From Dolomedes plantarius (lineage: Eukaryota; Arthropoda; Arachnida; Araneae; Dolomedidae), in the NCBI GenBank assembly GCA_907164885.2, contig OU015492.1, positions 43,375,893 to 43,439,892 on the forward strand: a stretch of 64,000 bases of DNA. Direction: 5' to 3'. The position numbers were made by a program, and so were the translations under genes. The notes under the pieces were generated by a model. The model searched no databases and had not been told where the DNA came from. It worked only from the letters and a program-made list of their open reading frames with translations. Positions 34,087-47,327 of this stretch are shown piece by piece (within the stretch, counting starts at the first letter, position 1; each line of letters starts with the position of its first letter).

Positions 34087-37000
34087 TCACCAACCCCTCT
34101 CATTTGAATAAAGCTCATTTAATGAATCACATGATGGTGTTTTCAGAGCTTTGGCTTTCTCTTCTAGAGCCCTATCACGGAAGTTCCGAGCTCTCCAAAT
34201 CATAGTTTCTCCTAGGAGATTAAAACAAAATTTACAGCTAAAGTTGCAGTAAAAATTTAGATTAAATAAATAAAAAAATTTTACAAAAAACCACCACCAC
34301 AGACACAAGATACAAATTTTCACATTATGTAGTTACAATGTAACACAGAGAAATGTGAAAGTGAGAATTCTTCAAAATCATTTAATATTTCTATACTGAG
34401 ATGAAATTATGAAACTTTATCCTATTACTAGTTAAAAGTTATGAATAATGAAACCTGTCAATGCCCCCAAATATTTATTAATATTTTCATTATTTTGAAG
34501 TTGTTGCACTAAAATATAGCATGGAATAAATGATTAGAAAATTATGCTTTTCACTGGAAAAAAAATCTTTATTTTTTTTCCCTTCATATCCTTTCTCCTC
34601 CTCCTCAAATTTATTTTGATATTTTTAAAGATTTAATTAGTTAGTATTCTAAACAGAATTAATTCCTTATGTTTTATTTTTCCTAAATTAAATATTTACA
34701 AGCGCCCCTGTTAAAAAACACAAATCCACATGTAATATTTTAATTCTATTTATTATACACAATAACAGATGAACTTAATACTTACTATAATTTTTCTCTT
34801 TGAAACAGGAACCTCTTAAATTTGCAATAAATTCCTCTTCTACCTGAGCCTCTAACTTTCGTATGCTTCCAGGATAATCAACAGCAAAATTTTCTTTTAC
34901 ATAATATGGCACTTTTAGGTTACTAGTCCTTCGCTCAAATGCATATTTCCTGAAATAATATTAAAAATTAGTAATCAGGTTCGAACTGGAATAACTAATA
35001 AAATAAAATATATCTAATCAAATATAGTTAGAGTAAGATCTTAAGTCAAGATGTAGATAGGCAAAGGATAGGATATATTAAAATACTCTTTAGAATCAAG
35101 AGTGATAATATGTATTTTAAGAAAACCTTTTAATATCTAACTTCTTGATACCTTTTTAAAAAGATATGGTAATAGGACAAAGTCATAGCAATTCTAATAA
35201 AATGCTAATTACTAGACAAACTTTTGAACCAAAATAAAGATATAAATGGCAAATAAAGATATTCCTTCAAATTTTGATATCAGGCATTAATATCATATTA
35301 CAATTGCCAATACATAAAACAAATTTTCATTGCTGAGATTTGTGATTTTATAACTGTTACTCTAGAAACAGTATGCAATAGATTAAACTTTTTTAAATTA
35401 CCGTATTTTCTGGTGTATAATGCACACCTATAATTTTAAACTACATTTTTTAATTTTTAGGTATTCTTTCCGTATAACGTGCACGCTTTTCTTGAAGAAG
35501 AAACCTGAAATGTACATGTGCAATGTTCTTATCTTTTGAAGTCATTCTTTCGAAGGATTTTCCCATGCTTTCGAACAATGGTATACTGAATTGACAAACA
35601 ATAAAGGAAACAATATGTATGAGGGGGAAATGCTTGAGGGAGTAAATGATTCCTGGTGCCATAAAGAATCCAGGAAGTCTTTTAGTTTGGGACATTTTCA
35701 GATCCCCTCTAACGGATAATACGAAGAAAATGATGAAAGAGTGTATCACAGACATTACAGTTAATCCAGGTGGATTAATGCCCTTAGTTCAGCCTTTAGA
35801 TGAGTGTATCAATACACCATTCAAAGGAAATTTTAAATGACAGTGGAACACGTGGATGTTTGAAGGTGAAAAAACATTTACAATAGGAGGCCAAATGTGT
35901 CATGCCAGTCTAGAAGTAGTGTGCGAGTGGATAATAAAAGCATGGAATGAAATTAAACCTGACATGATTCAAAAGTCATTGAAAAAATGTAGTATATCAA
36001 ACAATCTAGATGGAATGGAAGATGATTATTTATTTATGGATCAGAGTAACAGTGATGGTGAAGATGAAACAGAATTTGATGATGTGCCTGAAGATATAAT
36101 GGTAGACAAATATGACAAACTATTCAAATTTACCCAATAATAAAAATTTTTAAGTTCATAAGGTATGTCATTTGTTTTAAATAAACAGCATTTAGGTACA
36201 TGTAGAAATCTAATTTTTTTATGTTCATCTTTTCCTTATTTTTAAATCTATCATCTTTATATAGGGCATATAATGCATTCCCAAAAATTTTGATCTTATT
36301 TTTTGTATTAAAAGTGTGCATTATGCACCAGAAAATATAGTAAATAGTTTAATGATGATAATACACTTTGAAAAATTGCTTTTAAATGGAACTAATTTCA
36401 TAGAATGCATGAAATCTCTCTCCCACCCACAAATATATTAAGATACAGACTTAATATTACTTACGCAGTTCTGGTAAGGTTATATGGAGGGTCACCAATG
36501 AGAATACTACTAACAACAGACAAACAAATAAGAAAGAGCAAGGGCAGTATTTGCACAAGAATAGTAGAAGCTGCATTTCTCTGAAAAAAAAAAAATATAT
36601 ATATATACATTTGTTGACTTACAAGGGATAATTGCAGCATAATTTATTTCTAATACAATAATATTAATCTAATAGAATATCACATTACAAATATAACTTT
36701 TATAATGAAAACATGGGCTTTTCAAAGATAAATTTTTTAAATAAATTTTTTCATTTACTACTTATTCTGATTTTGATAATTATTTTAAAAAGATGGAAAA
36801 ATCTATTTAACAATATATTATGAACTCCTATGCAACTAAACAATCCCAGATAACTGTTCAAATCAACAGATAGAAACTAGCAAATAACTGACTCACACTT
36901 TCATACCATTTTACTGAAATAAATACTTTTAAATGCAATCACTCATAGCTACCTCTATACAAATAAGTAAATGTGTGATTATTTCTTAAGAAAAATCAAA

Positions 37001-40000
37001 ATTAAAATATACCTTTATTAAGCTGAAATATATATCAATGAATATAATAATCATAAATGCAATTCAGTAAGTTAAATACCCATAATAAATTAACATCTGT
37101 GATTAAATTTCCTACTGTAGCTAACCACAATCAGAAAAAAACACCCAAGTTTATCATCTTACTTGAAAATAATAAAAAATAAATTATTCTAAGTCAAGAA
37201 TTTAAAAAAATTATATTTAATCAAACTGCAATTTATTACTTAGACAAATATATAAATGTGTTAAAAAAATCCATTTTCCACATGGATGATTACCTTTGTA
37301 ATCTTGCATAAGAAAAAAACATGAGTGAAAGTTAAATTTTTATTTTGTTCTTATAACTACTGTCTATTTCATAAACACTATGTGAATATAAATTTAAATA
37401 TGATGTGGTCCTAAGCATCCGTCAAGCTATGTCTGCCAAGTCCCACTATTTTTATTTCATATCTTGAAACAATGTTTAATTTATAGACATAATCCCCAAA
37501 AATAAATAAATAAATAAAACAATGTACAATTGTAATTTACATAATGGAATCCTGTGAATAATTTAGGCAACAACAGTTAAAAATCAATTACTTAAAAAGT
37601 AATAATGAAACATTTTTATGTAGATTACAATGTATCAGCATGATTACGTGTGGAAATAAATAAAACACATCAAAAATAAGGAAAAAAATTACTACACAAT
37701 ATAGCCGAACTTATGGAGTTTAAAAACAATGAAACATTTAACAAAAACTAAATACATATCAAGAATAAAATAAAATATGGTTCTTTCAAGATAGATATTA
37801 AGTTCAAGTTTTATTGAATTTGATTTATTCTTCTGAACATACTGGACAGATAAAAAACACAGAAGACAACTCTAAACAATGTTAAAAGCAATCAAAAAAT
37901 AAAAGTATAATTGGATTACTAATTAAGACAAAAACTATATGTTACATATAGTACATGCTATGAAAAGCAAAACAAAATAATTTGAACTTAAATACTTTTT
38001 TTAAAATTGTTTTTTAATGAGTATAGAACATATAATGGAAACTTCATAAAAAATTGTTAAAAAAAGATATTAAATGATGGTTCTCACTATTTTTCTCTTA
38101 CAACACAAAAAAAAAAAAAAAAATTTTATGAAAACTTTTAATTGCATACCTAATAAATTTCAGACCTTTTTTAATCATACTTTCTAATGAAAAAAGCAGA
38201 GCCATACAGATATAAATATGACATTTATTTAGTGTTTGCTTTTAATTATATTTACTTGGTAAAAATACCTATAATGGTAATTTTGTATAAAATTATTAAT
38301 AAAGATAAAACAGAACACAGAGAATATAGTCTTAAAGTCAGTCATATTTATACTATGTTAATAATAACACAAAAATAAAAAATAAAAACACATACTGCAG
38401 AAAATCTAAGCTAAATATATCACCACATAATGGTGCATCTCTTTAAGGATCAAGCAAATTAACAAATTTCCACTGTATTAAGTAGCTCAATCAAAATAGA
38501 ATTTTCTTATGATAAGTACAACACTGATGGCAAATATTTTAATCTAAATTATTTTGCTCTACTGTACTACCCTTAGTTACCTAAAAGTATGAATCAAAAC
38601 AAAACTGATACTACCTAGTTTAGTTAAAGAATACTTTAAATTCTCCTAAAAACATTTCTCTTTGGATGAAAAAAATTAAGTACTTTTAAGGCCATTTAGA
38701 CCATGGATACCCAGTAAATATCTCTTTAAAGATGACACATAATATTTTAAGACTTTACGGACCCTGAGTTACTCACATCATCTTCAGAATGGTCCCTAGC
38801 AGCATGTCTCCTCTGAGGCCTTCGAGAATACGTATTTGCTAGAAATTTACAAGAAAAATGTTAGTACAAATGTTAGTATCAAACTTATTGCTTAATTCAG
38901 CATAAATGAAACTATTAAAAAAGGAAATACTTGTTCCCAATGCTTTACTTTTTATTAACAATGTTATTAATACAAAAGTGAAGACAATCTTAATTAGTAT
39001 CATTATCTTTTCTAAAACATTTATTCTAGAATCACCTTAGAGTCTCAATTTTGAACTTGAATCATTTCTAAATTGTTTTAATTTTATATTCACATGCATA
39101 CATGTGGTTACAAATCTTTTTGTCACCCAAAATTAAATACTTTTTTTTAAGAGACTTTAAGAACCTATCCATTTTTTATTTTTATTTCTGAAGAAAAAGT
39201 AATGTATGGTAATGCAGCCATAAAAGGCATAATGTTATATACTGTGTTATGTAATAATCTTCTTGACCTAATACGACACCCATATATATTGCAATTGTCT
39301 ATAAAATCACAAATATAGACAAATACTACTGAAAGGAAACTACAAATAAAATACTATAGAAATTACTAAAGAAATATCAAAGTTATTCACATTTGAATTC
39401 TGCAAATACAATACTAAAATACTAAAATCAATGAAAAGCAGCAAACCTTTCAGCAAAACCTATGATGATTGAGTATGCTAATGTTTTGTTTAAAAGTATT
39501 TGCAAAACAAAAAATTAAACTGCATTTCATGTTGCCCATCAAAATTGATTTTTCAAATAACTGGATCACAAACAACACACAGATACATAAACATTAATTA
39601 TCCCTTTCTGGCCCACTTGCTTTACAATACACCTTTTCTCCTTGCACTGGGTACAAACTACAACCTAAGAGCTGCTAACAGCTGCCATCACCTAGTTAAG
39701 ACAAACATAATTTATAATCATTCACAACCATTCCTCTATATGATTTATCAAAGCAGGAGCTATCCAAACAAGTAATATTAAAAACAAAACTTTGGTTAAC
39801 ATATACTTAACAGTTGAAAAACTGGTTTCAAGATTTATACTAGTATAACATTAAAACCAGTAAACAATTTCGAGGGAGGGTGGAGATTTCTGTCACCTTA
39901 TTTTTAATAAGTTTCACAATATAACAATAAAGAAATTGAACACTAAGAGAGAAATTAATTTCTCTAGTTAACTTTGATAAACTTTTAGAAAAATTAAGGT

Positions 40001-43000
40001 CTCATGATTTAATTAACTTTATACATTAAACTATGAAAGCATTTGAATCAATCAAAGACCGCACATATAATAGATAAACTATTTTCAATAATATGCATTC
40101 AATTTACCTGCCATTCCACTAGTAAAACCCCCTCCAAAAAACATATTGAATAACTCCTCTGCAGATATATCACCTAAAAAATAAATTTTTATCAGCATTC
40201 ATAACAAGAAATAAACAAAAATACTCAAGACTTAAATTTAACTACAGTCTAATCCTTCGATTATTCTATACCAAGATTGGATTTTTTCTTTTCAGGAGTT
40301 TGGTAGGGATTAATTTCTTACACTAAACACAACTATTCTAAATGAAAATAAATGTTTGTAATCATGTTTACTGGTTATTGCTTTGAAAGGAAACTTCCCA
40401 TGGAGAAAGCCTTATAAAACCAAACAAAAAATTTGACAGGAGTGTTAAAAAGCATAGAACAAAGTCATATTTTGAAATTACCTAATAAATAATGTACATA
40501 AATATACACAAATGTTCCTTTTATAACATGCTGTATGATGTATTATCATATCAATTTGATACACAATATACTTACGACCAAGCACAGATACAATTAGGAT
40601 CTATTATTTTATATTTTCTGCACACTTTATATATTTTTCTAATAATGTCTCTCGAAACAATAAATTTTATTCTCCGATATTTGCTATTAAATAGTACCAG
40701 ATAAACATTCTTCGTTCCCCACAAAGCAACATTTTATATATTTATCTAATTATTTCATTAATAACTTTTAATTTTGTTTACCTTTGAAAAAAATGACAGG
40801 TATATGCATTTTCTGCTAATATTTTAAGCTGTCACAGGTGACTTTGCATAAAAAAATAATTCCTTATAGAATATTTAGGTGAATTTTAAAAGTTATGAGG
40901 GTGCAAAATTTGTCATATCCTTTATCTACTTTGAATGGGGAGGGGGGGAGGAACTACACTATATAATCTTCAGTAATTATTGACAAAAAATATAAAAACT
41001 TCAGAATCATTCGAATCTAGAATTTTGGGTGAAAATGATATAAAAGATACACCAATAAAAAATAGGGGAATATTTTACAATATTTAAAATGTTCTATCAT
41101 CATAAAGTATACTTGATTGCATCAATGCAAATAACTACTCACTTTCAAAACCCCTTGAATATTCATAGTATCCTGAATGCCTCTGATAAGATGGTTGCCT
41201 ATAACTTTTATTTTCTGATAAACCAAATGCATCATATTGTTTTCTTTTTTCTGCATCACTTAATACTGAAAATGCATTTCCAATGGCTGAAAAAAATAAA
41301 ATAGTGAAACAATATTTAGTGTTTACATGATCATTAAAATATATATTACTATTTTGTGTTCCAAGTAAGAATTCTTGGCCAATTCAATAACACATATTTT
41401 CTCTCTTATAATTTTCTATCAATTAAGATTACTTTTGGTCAGTAAATGGTTTTTGATAATGTTTACAAATATTTTATAAATTTTATAAAATAAACAATTT
41501 TTATCAATTTTTAATATTTCATTTTATTTAACATATACAAATAAAATAAATGTTCAGCATATCTTGAAATTTATTTGTGATGAATTCAATATTCATCCAC
41601 ATTAATCTGTCATCTTCCTAGTGCAAATGAAATAACCAGTTTTATAATCAGAGTCTCACCGGACATCTGCCAGTACTGACTAAATATATAAATTAAATCA
41701 AACTACATACATATGAACAAAAAAGGGTTTGTTGATATTTTTTCCTCTAGTACATAAGGTATTGATATTTCAAAGTTATAATTATTAAAAACATGTTGTG
41801 ATAATTTTTCAAACTCAAATTTCAAAAATACACTCATTGTTTAAGCAATTTAAAATATAATTTAATTACCATCAACAAATATTTTTAAAAAATCTTACTT
41901 TTCAAATTTTTCACATAACAAAAGATATAACTGTGAAAAATCTTATTTGAGCAAACTAACACCACATATGCTTCAGATACATAAAAACACAATTAGTTAT
42001 ATTTAACTCTTGAAAAATACAGAATTGCCACACCTATAAATGTTATAGATCAGTGAGTGTAATTTAATATTTGAATTAGTTTTTGTTTTGATTTACACAA
42101 CTTTGAATTCATTACAAGTAATTATAAATATCATCACCGTAATCATTACACAAGAAAAATATACCTAATTTAACAGAATTTTAAAAAATACTCTTGATTA
42201 ATATCCAGTTGAGAATATGGTTATAAAACACAAGAAATAAAGTAATACTGTGGGATATAACATTACCTTTAAATGCTTCAGTAGCTCCAGGTGCTTTGTT
42301 TTTATCAGGATGGAACTGGAGAGCCAATTTTCGATACTGTTTCTTGATTTCTGACTCACCAGCATCTTTAGTAACCCCTAAGATTTCATAGAAATCTTTA
42401 CTTTTCTTTATCCTAGAAAATGAAAAGGTAAATACATTCCAAATTTTTTTGCAAATGTTTATATATCTACCATATTAAAACATAGCATTGTTTACTCTCA
42501 TTCAAAGAAAATTACAATTTTTTTCCTTCCCTCATTTTATTGCCTTTATTTGGAGTAATAAAATCTGTTCAATTATAAAATGTTGGAAATTATTTTAGAC
42601 ATTTATTTAGCAATCTACATGATGAATAATTTAAAAAAAAAATCCAATAAAGAGAAATATTAAATTAATAAATAAATGGTTAGAAGAATTTAAGTACTAA
42701 GACTTTTCATTGAATGGCAAATTTATTTAAAACTTAAATTGTCACTACGGTTACATTAACTACATTCTCAAAATTTTATACATTCAAACAGATTTGAACA
42801 AAAAATAAAATTAGTTACCACTTTGTTAAAATCAATTAATGATGTGATTTCAAAGAGATAAAATAAGTTCAAGGAAATACATTTCATTTGGAAGATGTAG
42901 ATCAGTCATTCCCAAAGTGGTCTACATCGACCCCTTGGGGTCGATATAGACCTGCAAGGGGTCCATGCCAGTGAAAAAGAAAATTGGGGGTGCATGAGAT

Positions 43001-43875
43001 GTAAATGGGGTCTACGAGTTAGACAGGCTGTCACCAAAATTTTGGCTTCCCGTAAATGTAATAATCTGCCTAACACAGCTAGTACCTATGGAGGTATTTA
43101 CGTAATATGAGTACTTTCTTATAATAGATAGATACATTTCCTAATTATATGTATATTTCATAAAATTGTGTAAGAAATCTATTCGCTTTTCGGCCGCAGT
43201 AAGTGTAACTTGTGTTGCTACAACATGGACTTTTGAACTCGAACGGTTAGAGCGAGGGCCAGCAGGTAGCCATTATATTGAACTTGCCAGTTTCCCAATT
43301 TAGCACAGACAAATTGCCAGGATGATGGCCTTTCAGCCTACATTCAAGATTTAAATGTCCTTCACACAAACTTTGTAATTAGGTTTGAAGATGTATTGAC
43401 TATGGAAATACCACAGTGGATTATCAATCCATACGGTGACATTGAAGAAACGGATGGCACGTTACAAGAACTGATCGGTATAATCACCAACGAAGAACTT
43501 AAGGTGCAGTTTAGAAAGGGATATCAATTCTGGCTTCAAAGAGACACCTGTTACATATCCTTGCATTATGAACTATCACAAGAGAGTTTTTGATAGCTTT
43601 GCTATCTTCATACCTCGTGGAAAGGGGTTTCAGCGCAGTTGTCAATCTCCTTATAAAAAAAAAAAGGAGAAACAGATTGGAAATCACTCGCCGAGGAGAT
43701 TTAAGATTAAACCTCACTAAATTGAAGCCGAATGTTGAAATTTTGCTATGAAAGCATCAGGCTCATCCCTACCATTAAAAGCATTGATTTTGTTGTGTAT
43801 TTATTCTATGTAAAAATGTTACTAGATTTGCATTTTGTGTCGTTTTAATAAATAAATGTATTACTATAAAACTTA

Positions 43876-43916
<41 letters not shown>

Positions 43917-46900
43917 ATTTTAAAATTTTTCACTCTACAGTAAACCCTCTCGAAAAGTGAGTAGCTCTGTATCAGCTTCAAACACACTTTTAAAGTTGAT
44001 GAATTTGTAAAAAATCAGTATAAGGATAGTAGGGGGTCTACCCAAAACAGAAAAAATCGGCATGGGGTCTACGGGACAAACAAGTTTGGGGACCTCTGAT
44101 GTAGATGAATCATGTAACCTAAAAATTGAAATTGAAATTAAAAGACTAGTCATGGCTAATAGATGTTTCTATAGCCTTCGAAACCAACTAAAATCCAAAT
44201 ACATCAGCATTAAAACAAAAATAAGTCTATATAAGACCCTGATAAGACCTGTTGTCTTATACGGGAGGGAATGCTGGGCCATGAACAGGGCAGAGGAAGA
44301 CCATTTATTGATTTTGGAAAGAAAAATTTTGAGGAAGATTTTTGGACCAATTATGCAAAACAACATTTGGAGAATCGCCTATAATCACGAAATATATAAA
44401 AAGTGTGGCAAACCCGACATCTTAAAGGTGGCAAAAGCATCTCGTAGGCTTGGCAAGACAGCCTTAGCCTGTAACAGGCTGTAGTGCTAGCGAAGAAGAA
44501 GAAGAAGATGAATAATGACCCAATATAGTCCTAATACTGCCTTTCAGACTACTAAGATATGATAAATATAGAAAATGTAATGTCAAAATAGAGAAATCTG
44601 AAGCATTTATAAGTTTTCAAAATCTATTTTCCTGGGAAGATTTAAATTAAAAAGTTAATAAAAAGAGCAATTATTTTAATTTATCTTTAATTGTCTCTAA
44701 GGGAAGTAAACTGAAAAAAAAAACTTATTTTTTGAAAGAAATACCATCCAAAATGGTTAATGGTGCTATTGCTTCAAAGCAAGAATTATAAAAAATATAA
44801 AATGTTTGACACAACCCAAAAAACAAATTATTGACAAGTGAAATATAAAAGTAAAATACATACTTCTGAACAGCTTCATACTGCTCTTGAGTATAATCTT
44901 GTTTAATTTCAGAACCATTTGCAGATGCTCTTCTTCTTACCGATGGACTTCTACCTCGACTACGACTACGTTCCCGACTTTCACTTCTTCTATGGGATGA
45001 ATATTTTTTATTTCCAGCAGTATCACTTAATTTTTCAAGGAGTTCTATCAAATCTGTAAATGTTTTAAAACTCTCTTTAGTTTTAGAAATTCCAACATAA
45101 GATGTGCATAAATACATCATATTATACCTCCCTGAAACATTTAATTGCTTTTCAGTAGCAATGCAAAGCTACTTTATATAAATACAAATAATAGTTTTAT
45201 TTAGACCAAAAATTGTAGGACATACAAGGTAGTTAAAATGCACCTAACACTCCCTTCTACCCTATAGAAGAGAAAAGAAAACATTTATTGAAGTAACAGG
45301 ACCCAACCTCCTAGAAATAAATTTTTGATGTACTACAGTATAATACAAAATATAAATAAATAGTTCAGATCACAAGTCTGATAAACAGCCCTTAGGAATT
45401 CAAATAATATTTCCTCAGCATTTATCAGGATAGCCACTCAAATCTTAGTAACAAAAAAATCAAGCTTTTTAAGGTTATTTCCAGTTCTATTTTCTTTCTT
45501 TTCTTTACATGCAGGATAATTTAAAAAATATTCTAAAAGATTTACTCAACTTTCCATTAAAAGACATCTTTACACCTATTTTTCTTGAAAGTAACTGATT
45601 ATAGTAATAAATTAATTTCAAATATAAATGATATAAAAGTACAAAAGTTATAATTGTTAGGCAGTGAAAAAAAAAAAGCAGGGTGGGCTAAGAATACAAA
45701 TATGACTATATCTAAGGCCAATTAACATTATATTCAAGAAAAATCCCTATAATTTTAAGTCAGTTAAAAAGTATAAACTTTTTATCAACTACTACTTCTT
45801 GGACTATGTGACACAAATGTCAAACTTAAGCATTTCTTACTACTAGTTGCATTAATATGATTAAAATTTGTTCTTGACAGAATATTTTCCTGTGTTTACG
45901 AAGTGATAAAATAATATCAAATACCATAATTCATTGTAAAGGATAAAGGGCATATGTGCCATTATGCATTGAAAACAATATTGTTATTTTCGGTATCTCA
46001 AGAATTAACAAAATCTACTGATGTGATATAATTAATGTACAACAAATATTGCTAACTCTGCCCATAGCTTATATTTTACCTTCCCAAAAATATATTTAAG
46101 ATATCTTTCTCATAATAACAAGGTTTTAATAACACTAACATAATAATAACTGGCCCTTACAAATTATTATTCATGAATAATCTAAAACAAAATTAAAAGA
46201 ATTAACATATTACCAAGTAAAATGCTACTCTTAAAAAGGAATTGGATAGTTTCTCATTTTATAAATAAAAAATTTTTAATAACAAAAAAGCACACTGTGT
46301 TCTCGGGAAATTCTTTCAATGCTTAACTGATTTTTTATTACTTTATTTACACATTTTTAAATTATATTAATCTTTGCAAAACATACACACATACAGAAAA
46401 ATTATATATTACAGTGAGATGAATCAACTGATTACCTCACAATCAAATTTCTCTTACTTTTACAAATGGTAAATTACTCATGCATGATATCATGCTAGAT
46501 ATCAAACATAAGCAGACAATACTATTCACAACAACTAGGATTATAATTATCAGGATATAAGATATTGAATTATAAGTTAATTTTTAAATTAAATAAATCA
46601 ATAATAAAATTAATTTCAACAAATGTCTCACAGACACTCAGACTTGTCTCTGTAGAGTTTTTCTCAATAATTAATAAAGATTTCATCTCTTACTCCATAT
46701 AAACTAACGATTGGGTTACTTTAATAACAACATAAACCATGATATTCATGAAAAATTCCAAACATTTTTTTTCAGATATGAAAAGGTATTGAAAAATCAG
46801 CAACATAAATAAGAGTAACAAGAGGAGAATTGGATTTCCAGGTATGTTTTATACATCTTTTTTAAAGACTATTAATAATTGCATTTTTCAAAATCATAAA

Positions 46901-47327
46901 TAGATTCAATTACATTTTAATTTACAAATGTTATGACTGCAAAAATTGTTCAATCCTCAAGGCTCAATTTTAACTCAAGAGGAAATCAAAACCACTTTCT
47001 GTTAATCACCACTCAATAATATAAATCATATTTCATGATAACAGTGCATTATGCATTAATCGTCTAAACAAATTGATATTTCTCATGATGTTTGATGTTT
47101 CATCACAAAATAAAAGATAAATTAAAACAAGCTAACTTTTTTGTATATGATGGATAAAAGAAAATTGGGTTGACTTTAAATACTAAAAACTCACCTTTAG
47201 CACGTTGCGAAGGAAATAACTTTTCAGCTTTGTATAAAAATTTAAGAGCTTTAGTCCGATCTCCTTCATTAATATATTTTTGGGCTAAAGAAATGCAATG
47301 TTCACTTTCATCTTTATTACTATCCAT
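34087..47327 (-). CDS. DnaJ homolog subfamily B member 12/14
   Basis: ER-membrane J-domain co-chaperone that recruits Hsp70 for folding and degradation of membrane proteins. Nine coding exons on the minus strand: 47195-47327, 44864-45053, 42267-42412, 41143-41286, 40108-40173, 38777-38838, 36465-36580, 34786-34949, 34087-34211. All introns are GT-AG and phases agree, giving 1146 nt and 381 residues, close to the family's usual length. The N-terminus [18 protein letters not shown] and the helix after it are characteristic. Residues about 65-85 are Arg/Ser-rich. The J domain starts near 114 (DFYEILGV) with the HPD motif at 142-144, followed by a Gly/Phe segment ([10 protein letters not shown]). 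One transmembrane helix spans about 252-275, followed by the C-terminal DUF1977 region. The protein cannot be assigned to DNAJB12 rather than DNAJB14. Introns carry pogo, hAT and LINE insertions. Confidence 0.95.
35401..36340 (+). mobile_element. pogo-like element in a DNAJB intron
   Basis: A 940-bp element flanked by TA (35399-35400 and 36341-36342). The ends are CCGTATTTTCTGGTGTATAA and, complemented, CTATATTTTCTGGTGCATAA. They are followed by TGCACAC on both sides. It lies in the intron between coding exons 7 and 8, ending 124 bp before exon 7. It keeps only the C-terminal third of a pogo-type transposase. Confidence 0.9.
35646..36140 (+). pseudogene. pogo/DDE_1 transposase C-terminal fragment
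   Basis: Contains [19 protein letters not shown], the block with the second catalytic Asp of pogo/Tigger-type DDE_1 transposases, and [16 protein letters not shown], the block with the third Asp. An in-frame TGA at 35838-35840 separates it from a second open stretch. That stretch has [26 protein letters not shown] and a [13 protein letters not shown] block, followed by an acidic tail. The N-terminal HTH and first catalytic Asp are missing. Inactive. Confidence 0.85.
42903..44098 (+). mobile_element. hAT element in a DNAJB intron
   Basis: A 1196-bp element with an exact 8-bp target duplication ATGTAGAT (42895-42902 and 44099-44106). Termini are CAGTCATTCCCAAA and, complemented, CAGAGGTCCCCAAA. 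A subterminal palindrome lies just inside (ggtctacatcgacccc and ggtcgatatagacc). The coding remnant is the C-terminal part of a hAT transposase. It also holds a (TA)n microsatellite at 43881-43912. It lies in the intron between coding exons 2 and 3. Confidence 0.92.
43325..43751 (+). pseudogene. hAT transposase C-terminal remnant (ZBED5/SCAND3-like)
   Basis: The frame starts near [12 protein letters not shown], then [37 protein letters not shown], and after frame changes [34 protein letters not shown] and EILL with a TGA. The final blocks are the hAT dimerisation region (ER.FS....L..K.RN.L). This set of motifs is typical of the ZBED5/SCAND3-like hAT group. The BED finger and the first catalytic block are absent. 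At least two frameshifts; inactive. Confidence 0.85.
44111..44505 (+). pseudogene. Non-LTR retrotransposon 3' end (RT C-terminus)
   Basis: The plus-strand frame holds [20 protein letters not shown] and [19 protein letters not shown], the conserved C-terminal end of non-LTR reverse transcriptases. A short tail and (GAA)n end the copy. The 8-bp flanks AGATGAAT (44103-44110 and 44506-44513) suggest a target duplication. Its left flank overlaps the right target duplication of the hAT element at 42903-44098, so the two inserted at the same site. It is truncated at the 5' end and lies in an intron of the DNAJB-type gene. Clade (RTE, CR1 or other) not determined. Confidence 0.8.
45054..47194. other. 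DNAJB first coding intron
   Basis: A 2141-bp AT-rich intron between coding exons 1 and 2. No element with clear ends or duplications was seen. Confidence 0.6.

Noticed and set aside
44062..44110. N-terminal extension of the LINE frame into the hAT end
   Set aside because: The frame crosses the hAT terminus and target duplication by chance; LINE similarity starts only later.
44725..45120. Longer version of DNAJB exon 2 starting [10 protein letters not shown]
   Set aside because: The acceptor at 45054-45055 (tttacag) joins exon 1 in frame to give DLIELLEKL, which fits the family; the upstream extension does not.
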